From Panax quinquefolius (lineage: Eukaryota > Streptophyta > Magnoliopsida > Apiales > Araliaceae): a DNA stretch of 64,000 bases. Under the pieces are notes generated by a model. The model did no database searches. It had not been told where the DNA came from and worked only from the letters and a program-made list of their open reading frames with translations. The stretch lies in contig CM035151.1 in assembly GCA_020205615.1 (NCBI GenBank), forward strand, positions 45,623,409-45,687,408, given 5' to 3'. Both the position numbers and the translations under genes were made by a program. Below, piece after piece: positions 54,759 through 64,000 of the stretch (positions within the stretch are counted from its first letter, which is position 1; each line of letters starts with the position of its first letter).

Positions 54759-56723
54759 GTTCTAACTCTTTTGAATATAGCACTTTGCATGTATATCATG
54801 GTTATTAAAGTAAACTGAACCGATAATAACAACATAACAATTCTATCCCAAATTTTTTGAAACTACGTATTAAGTATATATATAGGTATTAGTCGACAGA
54901 TTATGAACATTGTTTTTAGTTTTCGCTAAGGTTTAGCAGAACTTCATCTGCAAATCGTCATAACTTACAGGCACGAGGGTGATCTGCCCAATATTTTCCC
55001 TGTATTGATCAATACTACATTACAAGAACGATATTATCGTTCACTCTGTCCGCCTTGGGCTCATAAAAGTTTTCCATTGATCGGGATGTTCATACTTAGT
55101 CTGGAATCCGAACCAAAACAATTTGATTGGATACAAAAAGGTTTTTATCATATTCAACGACATTTTGAAATTTTTGTCTAGCTGATCAAATTGCTTGGAC
55201 AACTTATATATATATATATATATACCAATATGTGATTAAATACAATTATTTTTCCAAGTGGGGACACTTGTATAACCATATATAGAAATTAACGAACATA
55301 ATATATATCTGAATTATCATATACTAACATGTTGATAGAATATATCACAATAGGGTTAATAATATAGCATAATAATAATATAATTCTGAAACTTCTTACT
55401 CATGTCCATTGCATAAAGGAAATGCAAAGGTAAGATACTTGCCTGATGCACTGCTTACAGTTCGTAACTTAGTTCTATCTTTATATAACACCTATCAGTA
55501 ATAAGATCATTTGCTCGATTAGGAATAACATACTATAACACATAGCACTGCTTATTGCAGTCATTACATAACCTAATCACATTATCACATATGTTTAACA
55601 ACCATTGAATCACAAATACACACATATCTAATCAAATTATCTAAGTCCAGATCAATTTCTGAAACATGTCGGTGTACCAACAACTTTATCGGGTAATTAT
55701 CGAGTCTAAGACTCTATCTTATAACTTAGTATCAGTCATATTATTTTTAAATGACTTAATATAATTTTAAAATATTTATTATAATTTATCATGAATTTTC
55801 AATCATCGGAATCATTATTAAATGATTTAAATATTAAACAATTCTATTATCATTAATATTTAATTAATATTAAACTATTAATGAAACCATTGTCAAAATA
55901 TTAAAGTTATTTATAATAACTTAAAATATTTTTAAAGTATTTATATTACCCTTAAATGATTTTAAAAACAATTACAATCATTTTTAAATAATTACCATTA
56001 ATATTAAAATATTAATGCATTATTTATTGAAATATTAAAAGTCATTAATTATAACTTAAAATATTTTTAATTCATTTATTTCCTTTTAAATGATTTTTAA
56101 AAAAGTAAAACCATTTTTAAACTATTTATTTAATATAATTATTAAATAAATTCAATATCATTAATATTAAATTAATATCATTTATTAAATAAATTATCCT
56201 TTAAATATTAAAAGTTATATTTTATAACTTAAAATATCTTTAAACACTTTATTTTCATTTAAAATGATTTTTATATTAATAAAATCATTTTAAATTAATT
56301 TATTTAATATAATTATTACATAAACTTAATATCATTAATAATAATTAATTAATGAAATTTACCTTTAAATATTAAAAGTTATATTTTATAACTTAAAATA
56401 TTTTTAAATACCTTATTATTATTTAAAATGATTTTTAATATAATAATATAATTTTTAATTAATTTATTTAATTCATTTAGTAAATAACTCAATTATAATT
56501 AATATTAATTTATTAATGAATTTCATCACAAAATATTAAAAGTCATTAAAAATAACTCAAAATATATTCTAATATCATAATATAATTTTAAATGATTTTT
56601 CAAGTATTAAAATCATTATTTCAAGGATCTAAAAGTCTTAACCTGAATTCCATATAACATACCACAACATTGTTATAACAACAGAAACCGAACAACTAAT
56701 AACAGAAAGATCTGGGCGTTACA
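54759..56723 (-). mobile_element. Minus-strand LTR debris, start at 56723
   Basis: On the minus strand the sequence opens TGTAACGCCCAGATCTTTC, a common plant Ty3 LTR start. At 54940-55150 it resembles the block shared by HL and the long plus LTR (CAAATTGTTTTGGTTCGGAT, minus strand). Its middle is the 165-bp repeat. The left limit is uncertain and no polypurine tract precedes 56723. Confidence 0.5.
55896..56620. repeat. Diverged AT-rich tandem repeat, about 165 bp
   Basis: The motif AAATATTAAAAGTTAT, followed by AACTTAAAATAT, recurs at 55896, 56031, 56203, 56367 and 56531, giving spacings of 135, 172, 164 and 164. Units share an AAATGATTTTTA block. Confidence 0.7.
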
Positions 56724-57237
56724 AAATCATGTCAGACGCTGCCTATGGATTTCTGGGTTACCCAGAAATCGTTTGGTCAAGCTCGGTCAACTAGGTTTGA
56801 CCAACAATAAAATGAAATTTGGACATGGAATAGCCATGATTCCACTTCCAGATGACAGACCACATAACATACTTCACATACAAACCTTTAAACGTACAAA
56901 AACATAAACAGAAAGTGATCTACACGATTTGACATTGACTGTCAGAGACATTTTAAAAATTTTCCAGATTTTTGAAAACTCTTATTTCGTGAATCTAGAT
57001 GTTATGGATCCACTAAATACCAACCCAAATCATTTATTTACACTACATATAACATATATAATACAAAAAAACTAACATCTAACATCAGATCGATGGACAT
57101 ATTTTCAAGTTAGGGTTCAACCTCTTTTGATCAAATCTTTTATTCTTGCTTCTGATTTGTTAGTGGATTTCGTGGGGGGGTCTTGGAAGAGAGTTGTGCA
57201 TAAATGAGCAATAATGTAACATTTTCTCTCTCTAATT
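56724..57237. other. Non-coding stretch left of TATA box
   Basis: No gene seen. It includes an inverted repeat around the word CTGGGT (56751-56764). If the minus-strand TATA at 57246 is used, this would be the transcribed side. Confidence 0.4.
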
Positions 57238-57246
57238 CTATTTATA
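57238..57246 (-). promoter_or_regulatory. Minus-strand TATA box
   Basis: TATAAATAG on the minus strand, followed by GAGAGAGAAAATG, as in the LTR promoters of this window. The telo-box field lies upstream of it. Confidence 0.45.
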
Positions 57247-57446
57247 CAATGACTTGTAATGAAGGCTGAGCTATGGCTGCTGATTTTGCTAAGATTTTAA
57301 TGGATATGTGTCACGTGGTTGGTCAAGAGTTGGCCAACCACTCCAATTATTGCTAGATATTCAAGTTAGCTCAAATAATGCAAGAGGGGCATTTTGGTCT
57401 TTTCACTTGAGAATTTAAGGGCATAATTGTAAACTTGGCAAACCCT

Positions 57447-58365
57447 TAGGGTTTGAACCTTAGGGTTTAACCCTAAGGTTAACAAAAATTTGATTTCTAG
57501 AATTTTTATTTAGGGTTTAAAATAAAAAAATAAATTAAATTTTAGTTTCTAAAAATGAAAATTAGGGTTTCCTAATTAGATTAGGTTACCTAATTATATT
57601 ATACATGAACATTAGGGTTTGACGTCCACTAATTAGCATTAAGGATTACAATTAACAATTAGGGTTTCGTTTTAGTAAATTAGGGTTACTAATTTAGAAA
57701 TTAGGGTTTCTAGAAATTTGAATTTCTAAATATTAATTAGGGTTTCTCTAATTAACATTAAATTCTATAATACTTAACATAATTCATTTAGCACAGTTAC
57801 ATAACCGTTTCTAACTCATAATTGAGTTTCAAACTAGGGTTTCCAAATTTAGTAATTAGGGTTCTTAATTAATTAGGGTTTCTAATTAATTAGGGTTTAT
57901 AAATATTATTTAGGGTTTTCAAAATCAGGGTTTGTAATTACTAATTAGGGTTTTCCCATAATTAGCATTAAATTCTACAATACATATCATATGCAACATA
58001 ACAGGATGGCTTAGCAGATTGTAAAGTTTTAACTGACTTACGAACTATGTTTTATAAAAAATATTACTAGGGTTTTCTTGATTTGCTAACTAGGATTTCT
58101 AACTATTAATTAGGGTTTACCTAATTAATCATAACATTATATACAACATAAATCATATATCACAATTATATAAAAATCTTGAATTTCCCTTTAAATTTCA
58201 AAATAGGGTTAAATATATTAATATTTGGGTTTAGTCATAATACATTAAAAACTGTTCCACACATTAACATTACACACATACAAGACACATCTATAACACG
58301 CATAAATAATAATATAATATTATTATTCTCATTCCTTGATAAAAATCAAGAATTAGGGTTTGAAT
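57447..58365 (-). repeat. Dispersed telo-box field (AAACCCTAA)
   Basis: About 20 copies of TTAGGGTT-type words on the plus strand (AACCCTAA on the minus strand) in 920 bases, separated by unlike AT-rich sequence, so not a telomere array. Nearly all have one orientation. The small frame at 58179-58394 is not supported. Confidence 0.75.
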
Positions 58366-58681
58366 TCCATATCCGATTTGTTATTCATATTTAACATTAT
58401 TAATTAAGTTAAAATAATTAACTTAATTAAACTAGCATAAATTCATATATTAAAATAGATTAATTGTTATACTAATTTTAATAATCATTTCATATATTAT
58501 TTAAATAATATATAATTATATTTTAATGGAAAATAAATAATTAAAATATTTTTACTATAAAATTAATTATTAAAAGAATAAACTTTATAATAATCAATAA
58601 TTTCTAAAATAAAATTATTTGTAAATATTCATCTAATAAATATTATTTTTTTTATTTATCGATAAATACTTACGCTTTATC
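58366..58681. other. AT-rich non-coding stretch before RE4
   Basis: No gene or clear repeat. It probably continues the element holding the telo-box field and is cut by RE4 at 58682. Confidence 0.45.
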
Positions 58682-59339
58682 TGTAAGACCCCAAATATTA
58701 TAAATAAAGATGAATTTTCTATAAATATTATTTTTGAATATTATGGAATAAATTTGATATAATGTTATAGTTGTGGGTAATATTTATAAATTTTGCAAAA
58801 TATGCAAGTTGTTATAAAATATTCGTTTGGTTGGGAATATTCTTTTTTGTTAGGAATATTCGCATAACTACTCAATCATTGGTGGACCCCACAACAAATT
58901 ATTGTCGGATTGAGAAAACGACAAAAATATTTTATAAAAATAACGGCGAGGTGTTACCGCTAAAAAGCTGTTGAACTACCCTAAGAGTAAAAGTACAATA
59001 ATACGCGTAGTTGTATAGTAGCACTTGCGGTATTGATTATTGATGCTTACGTGAGAAGTTACTCACTATGCTCAATTATTACTACAATAATTCTTTGCAT
59101 CATATTTCTTATATTATTGATTCAATTATTGTCACAAAGATCATCTCAGATAATATGTTATATTATTAATTGAGACGACAAGTTATAAATGATTAATAAT
59201 TGTTGAAAGATTAAAATGTGTTGATTAAAAATAAAATGATTTTTGGTAATATTTATTCAATCTTTAATGTATATAAAGAGTCTCCATTATGAGACGTTTG
59301 TGGTAAGTTTGATTATTTTATGGGGGCCCATATGTCATC

Positions 59340-59640
59340 ATCTAAGAGTCTCTTCACAATAGTAATTACCTTTGTGAATAGTAATTACCTTCACAATAAT
59401 AGTATTTACCTTCGTCGATAGTAATTACCTTCGTCAATAGTAATTACCCTTGTGAATAGTAATTACCTTCAATAGATAGTAATTACCTTTACCAGCGTCA
59501 AACCACTTGCCGTTTCACATTACAAAGCGCCAAACCACTTGTCGTTTCACATTACAAAAGGCCGAACCACTTGTCCTTTCACATTACAGCGGCCGAACCA
59601 CTTTTCTTTTCACATCACCAAATAAGTCAAGCCACTTTTT
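59340..59640 (+). repeat. Two tandem repeats upstream of the RE4 TATA box
   Basis: First about six units near 20 bases built on ATAGTAATTACCTT (59358-59490), then four units of 35-38 bases built on CCAAACCACTTGTC…TTTCACATTAC (59497-59625). They end about 45 bases before the TATA box, as U3 enhancers do. Confidence 0.8.
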
Positions 59641-59671
59641 TCACATGGTAGGTGCTAAGCTAGAAATCTTC

Positions 59672-59680
59672 TATAAATAG
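59672..59680 (+). promoter_or_regulatory. RE4 TATA box
   Basis: TATAAATAG followed by GAGAGAGAAAGT about 45 bases downstream. Confidence 0.65.
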
Positions 59681-60211
59681 AGGCCTAGTGCTTCATTATT
59701 TTCACGAATTCATTCAAGCTTTAGAGAGAGAAAGTATAGAGAGAATAAGAGAGAAAGAAGAAGAGTATTTTGTTACTACACTAATGCGCAAAGATTCAAT
59801 CTCCTACCAAAAGTAAGGGTGTTATTCTTTCTTATTCATGAAGAGAACTGTTGTTATTCCATTGCTTATTATTCTGTTGGAATAACTCAGTATACGTGGT
59901 TTACCCTATACTTGGTGACATTCTTCTATTATTCTCATTGGAACATCCTCGTCATGTTTTACACCGGTGTTTTATATTATTATTTTTTTGTTGACATCCT
60001 GTTCCGTTTTTATTATTATTTTTATTATGGAACATCCTGTGCATGTGTTTTACACCGGACTGGTTCCGCTCTTTATTATTCTGTTGGAACATCCTATCTC
60101 ATGTGTTTTACACCGGATCTGGTTCCATCTTTATTATTCTGTTGGAACATCCCGCTTGTGTGAATTTCACCGACCGGTTCCGTTATTATTATTCTGTTGA
60201 ATAACTTTATC

Positions 60212-60232
60212 TGCATGCGAATATCGCATGCA
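60212..60232 (+). repeat. Perfect 8-bp hairpin in array A
   Basis: TGCATGCG (60212-60219), loop AATAT, CGCATGCA (60225-60232). The longest exact stem of its class in the window. Confidence 0.85.
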
Positions 60233-61363
60233 CGGTGATTTCTTTTGTTATTCCATTCTTTATTATACCCAAATGGTTTAAAACTTTGACTTCTATACTC
60301 CATGAAATTAGTGGAATATCCTTGATATTTGCGTTTCATCCAAAGATCTTTTCATGGAAATATTCTTCCGATCATTCTTGAATTTTACTCTACAAAACAA
60401 AGATCATGTTGATAATTTGACGTTAATAATTCTTGAATTTTACTCTACAAAACAAAGATCATGTTGATAATTTTGATGTTAATAATTCTGGATAAAATAA
60501 TTCTTGAACTTGTTTTATTGAATTCTTATATCATTGTCATCATCCTCATGTTTATATTATGTTGAAAGTCATCTGTGGCCTGTAGTGCATAGATGGACTT
60601 GGTATGATTATGACCGAGAGACTATTCGGTGTAATCATGAATCGTAATGTTACAAATGATGTGATAAAATCCTCGATGGGTCAGTAGTGCATTGATGGAC
60701 AGCTTGTTGGCATGATCATGACCATTAATGAATACACAACTATTCTCGGCCCGTAGTGCATGAATAATTGTGGTCGTGATACTAAAGAATATCCTCGTCA
60801 GTAGTGTGGGGTGATTCGATGATGTGGATTATTTATTAAAGTCGAGTCTCAAATATAACAAAGATGATGAAAACCTTTAAATCATAAAAGATAGTAGATT
60901 TTATTTTCTACTTGACTCTTTTAATGGATTGCTTGTTCCACTGCAGCTTAAACTTGATGTTTATTATATTTTATCGCTTTAACACTTTGTTGAAGGCTAT
61001 TGGTAATTTATTCGCATTATCTTAGTCATAATATTTCTTATCGGGGGCTAGTTGAGCTCACCCTTTCTTTCACCGTTTCTCTTGTGAAATGAGAACATAG
61101 CCGGGACGAGTCCTGGGAACGAGTAATGGTCCAGAGGATAGCATTAGTAGTCCTCACTATTCTATGAAATAGTGTGATAATAATTGTAATGAGGACTCAT
61201 TTTGAGTTTGTATAATATCTAGTAGACAATATTTGCATTCAAACTCACAGTTTATGTCGTATTGTACACGACAGTTATATTAGTAAGTTGTATTTAAATT
61301 CTGTACAATGTATCTGACTACCCAAGATGGGTGATGTATACCTAATTTTGGGGGCGTCACAGT

Positions 61364-61375
61364 TGGTATCAGAGC
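61364..61375 (+). promoter_or_regulatory. RE4 primer binding site, intact
   Basis: TGGTATCAGAGC, exact tRNA-iMet complement, two bases after the LTR. Confidence 0.92.
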
Positions 61376-61549
61376 TTAGGGATATGATCCCTAGCTAAGA
61401 TGTGAGAATAGTACTAGGAGGGGAGAGACGGGGAATACCTTCGCTAGTATGACTTACCTAAGTTTATGTGTTATTTTATTGGTTGGTCAGAAGATAGGGA
61501 TAATTTGTTACATGTCAATTAACCTTTTGTTTTGTGGCAGTATCTGAAA

Positions 61550-62640
61550 ATGACATCTAAGAATGTTGAGAATAGCAATGGAGCGCAGGCGATCGTTGAT
61601 TCACCACATATCAATAATCGGGATAATGTACATCAGGAAGGCGACAATCCTCATGCAAACAACAACACTGACCAAATGATGATGAATCAAATGTTCAGAG
61701 GCTTTATGCAATTTATGCAACAGCAGGCGAGAGCGACTCCTGTCCAAAACGTAGGTGGAAACACGGAAAACTCTCGGGCGATCACCGCTAAACAATTCAA
61801 GGAGCTGGGACCACCGGAGTTTAAGGGAGAGCCAAAACCACTTCTGGCGGAAGCATGGATAAAGCAGATTACCAAGATATTTGATGTCTTGGGATGCTCC
61901 GAGGAGCAAAAGGTTCCTTTTCACGCTTTTATGTTGCGCGGAGGGAGGCGACATCGATGGGAATCGGTAAAACGTACTCAACTTTCATTGTCAAGATATA
62001 TCTTGGGAGAAGTTCCAGAGTCGTTCAACGACAAATACTTTCCTCGAAAGTATTCGCCATAATGAAGGAGGTGGAGTTTATCAAGTTGGAACAAAACAAT
62101 ATGACCGTGTCGCAATACGAGGCAAAATTTACGGAGTTATCACGGTTTACGTCCCAATTGGTGGATAATGAAGAGAGAATGGCGCGAATGTTTATAAGAG
62201 GTTTGAAGTCGGAGATACGCCAACATCTTATTTCTCATAAACCGTGTTTGTATTCGATGATGTTGTAAATAGGGCTCGCTTAGTGGAGCGCGATAATGAG
62301 TCAACGCTAACTAAAAGAGCGGCAAAAAGCAAAATTATAATACCAAATGAGAGTAGTCATCGAGCGGTGACAACAAGCGTGGAGGGAATCAACAAAGCCA
62401 GATATGGTAACCACTTGGTGGTAATCGTAGGCCAAAACAATAAGAATGGACATTTCAAGAAAAGGAGATTCAACAATGATGGAAAGTCGTCAAGACCAAA
62501 GACCCGTTGTTAAGGAAGGAGAAAGACCACCTATCATATGCTTCAAATGCGGAGGAGAGGGACACATCACCAAATCACGCCATGCCATTCCAAAGCATGT
62601 TATAATTGTGGAAGAGAAGGTCACTTAGCTCGATTTTGTC
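61550..62640 (+). pseudogene. RE4 gag, frameshifted
   Basis: The start is the ATG at 61550 (MTSKNVENSNG). Open to 62062 through FKELGPPEFKGEP and WIKQITKIFDVLGCSEEQK, with the HWWES motif damaged (HRWES). A shift moves the rest to another frame (MKEVEFIKLEQNN, RGLKSEIRQHL), and two more shifts precede the zinc knuckles. Knuckle one (CFKCGGEGHITK…) lacks its last Cys in frame. Knuckle two, CYNCGREGHLARFC at about 62599-62640, is intact. The least damaged gag after RE1. Confidence 0.88.
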
Positions 62641-62729
62641 GTTCAAAGACAAATTCAACTAGGATGAAGGCACCAAAGGTCGTCCCGTAAAAGTCAAAAC
62701 CGGTAGAAGTAAAGGAGAGAGGCGTTGTT

Positions 62730-63135
62730 GTGACCTCCCAAAGAGCAAGGAATCCGAATGAGGTCATCACGGGTAAGCTTATCATAAACTCTAATGAAGT
62801 CTATACTTTATTTGATACCGGTTCTACCCATTCTTTTATTTCTCCTACTTGCGCTCATCGATTAAATTTGACTCCGGAGAAATTAGACTTTGACTTATCT
62901 GTGGAAACTCCGTTGGGAGAAACCTTCATTTCATCCACTATTTATAAGTCTTGTTTGGTTCAAATCGGTACCCTCACATTACCTGTCGATCTTATTTCAT
63001 TAAAAATACTTGCATTTTGACGTGATTCTAGGGATTGATTGGTTAACTACTTATCATAAAAAAATTGATTGTTTTCGTAAGGTTGATAGCTTTCATATTC
63101 CTAATCAACCTATTATGCGAATTCAAACGACCAAA
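62730..63135 (+). pseudogene. RE4 protease, active site intact
   Basis: Retropepsin-type aspartic protease that processes Gag-Pol. The frame 62730-63020 shows LFDTGSTHSFISPTCAHRL with the catalytic D-T-G-S, then the flap region (ETPLGETFISSTIYKSC). One extra T near 63018 shifts the frame before VILGIDWLTTYH (63021-63055), the second conserved protease motif. It is the only copy of four with an unmutated active site. Confidence 0.88.
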
Positions 63136-63169
63136 CATTAAAATCAATCACGGTCATCTCAAGCCATAA

Positions 63170-64000
63170 AGCTATTCGTTTATTGAAAAACGGATGTCAA
63201 GCTTTCTTAGCTCATGTCATAGATTTAAACAAAAATACGTCAGTTTTGAACGATATTTCTATTGTTAATAAATTTCTTGACGTATTCCCTGAAAAACTTC
63301 CTGGCCTACCCCCTGAGCGTGAAATTAAATTGTGTATCGACCTTGAACCCAGATAAAACCCATTTCCAAAGCCCCATATCGAATGGCTCTATTGAACTTC
63401 GAGGAGTTAAAGACCCAACCGCAGGAATTGTTAGACATTGGCTTTATTCGTCCCTAGTACTTCTCCTTGGGGTGCTCTGCTCTATTCGTGAAGAAGAAAG
63501 ATGGGAGTATGCGACTTTGTATTGATTATCGGGAGTTGAATCATGTCACCATCAAAATAGGTATCCATTGCCACGTATTGATGACCTGTTTGACCAAATT
63601 GCAGGAGCCAAATTCTTTTCAACGATTGATCTTCGTTCTGGATATCACCAATTGAAGATTAGAACCGCGACATTCCAAAGACGGCTTTCGAAACTCCGAT
63701 GCGGGCATTATGAATTCCTAGTCATGTCCTTTGGATTGACTAATGCTCCTCGCTACCTTCATGGATATGATGAACCGAGTATTCAAGGAATATTTAGATC
63801 ACTTTGTGGTCGTCTTTATTGATGACATCCTTATTTATTCCAAAAGCCGTGAAGATCATAAGCAACACTTAAGGCTGACACTCCAAAAGCTTCGTGAATA
63901 TAAGCTTTATGCCAAGTTAAAGAAATGTGAGTTCGGCTTGAAGAAGTAGCATTCCTTGGGCACGTGGTATCAAGTCATGGAATATCTATTGACCCAAAGA
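63170..64000 (+). pseudogene. RE4 reverse transcriptase, running off the window
   Basis: Ty3/gypsy reverse transcriptase in several frames: NDISIVNKFLDVFPEKLPG at the N-end, then [40 protein letters not shown] with [19 protein letters not shown], and the catalytic [13 protein letters not shown] (F-x-D-D form). Sequence continues [11 protein letters not shown] and FLGHVVSSHGIS to the window edge. At least four frame changes make it non-functional as read. No counterpart of the RE1/RE2 deletion is seen, so RE4 represents the fuller lineage. RNase H and integrase would lie beyond 64000. Confidence 0.9.

Larger units (their letters stand above)
58682..61361 (+). mobile_element. RE4 5' LTR
   Basis: TGTAAGACCCC to GGGGGCGTCACA (2,680 bp), left flank TTATC. 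AATATTC motifs 58820-58862, tandem U3 repeats 59340-59640, TATA 59672, array A 59850-60265, a 55-bp direct duplication (60374-60428, 60429-60483), array B 60570-60810 and the GAGCTCACCC block near 61054. Confidence 0.93.

Noticed and set aside
57447..58365. Interstitial telomere
   Set aside because: The TTAGGGTT words are dispersed with unlike AT-rich sequence between them and do not form head-to-tail TTTAGGG runs.
60094..60339. Minus-strand frame with similar copies at 28318-28527 and 44378-44599
   Set aside because: Arises from array A and adjoining LTR sequence read in antisense; length and ends vary with repeat number.
61364..61375. TGGTATCAGAGC as part of a tRNA gene
   Set aside because: Only the 3'-end complement is present and it follows an LTR terminus, so it is a primer binding site.

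Overview
The window looks like a retrotransposon-filled, very AT-rich stretch of a plant nuclear genome. It is most likely a eudicot: it holds a Stowaway MITE with the usual CTCCCTCCGTCCC ends, tRNA-iMet primer sites and chromovirus-type Ty3/gypsy elements. I found no convincing intact host gene, tRNA, rRNA or CRISPR array. Nearly all coding sequence is decayed gag-pol. Internal names used below are RE1-RE4 (four related Ty3/gypsy elements), HL (a minus-strand non-coding element), SL1 and SL2 (solo LTRs).

Layout. 1-4883: a broken Ty1/copia element on the minus strand (pre-integrase, protease and gag pieces, a primer site at 3740-3751, then its LTR), with two MITEs in its leader and another LTR edge at the window start. 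4884-15252: ATT microsatellites and a long plus-strand LTR (5683-11315) split by SL1 (8126-10299, target duplication GCTTA). This is followed by an approximately 2-kb tandem duplication, each unit holding an LTR 3' end and a long ATT tract. 15253-23360: RE1, with a chimeric 3' LTR carrying an unidentified ORF. 23361-25100: a truncated LTR. 25101-37046: HL, with LTRs of about 4 kb, a 2.7-kb interior without gag-pol, and SL2 (26728-29505) nested in one LTR. 37453-45559: RE2. 46087-54758: RE3, with a perfect GTTCT target duplication. 54759-58681: AT-rich LTR debris with a diverged repeat of about 165 bp and a field of telo-box motifs. 58682-64000: RE4, the least damaged element, cut by the window end inside reverse transcriptase.

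How the pieces relate. RE1 and RE2 share the same join that removes the reverse transcriptase core, and RE1, RE2 and RE3 share a join that removes the integrase core. They therefore look like copies of defective parasites that needed a partner such as an intact RE4-type element. Lesions in gag and protease differ between copies and came later.

The most interesting structure is in the LTRs, not the proteins. Downstream of the TATA box they carry two arrays of short inverted repeats. One array keeps a near-constant loop (GCCYGTAGTG) while its stems change but stay complementary, the pattern expected of a selected RNA structure. I cannot name a described system for this. It is read by eye and needs folding and covariation tests.
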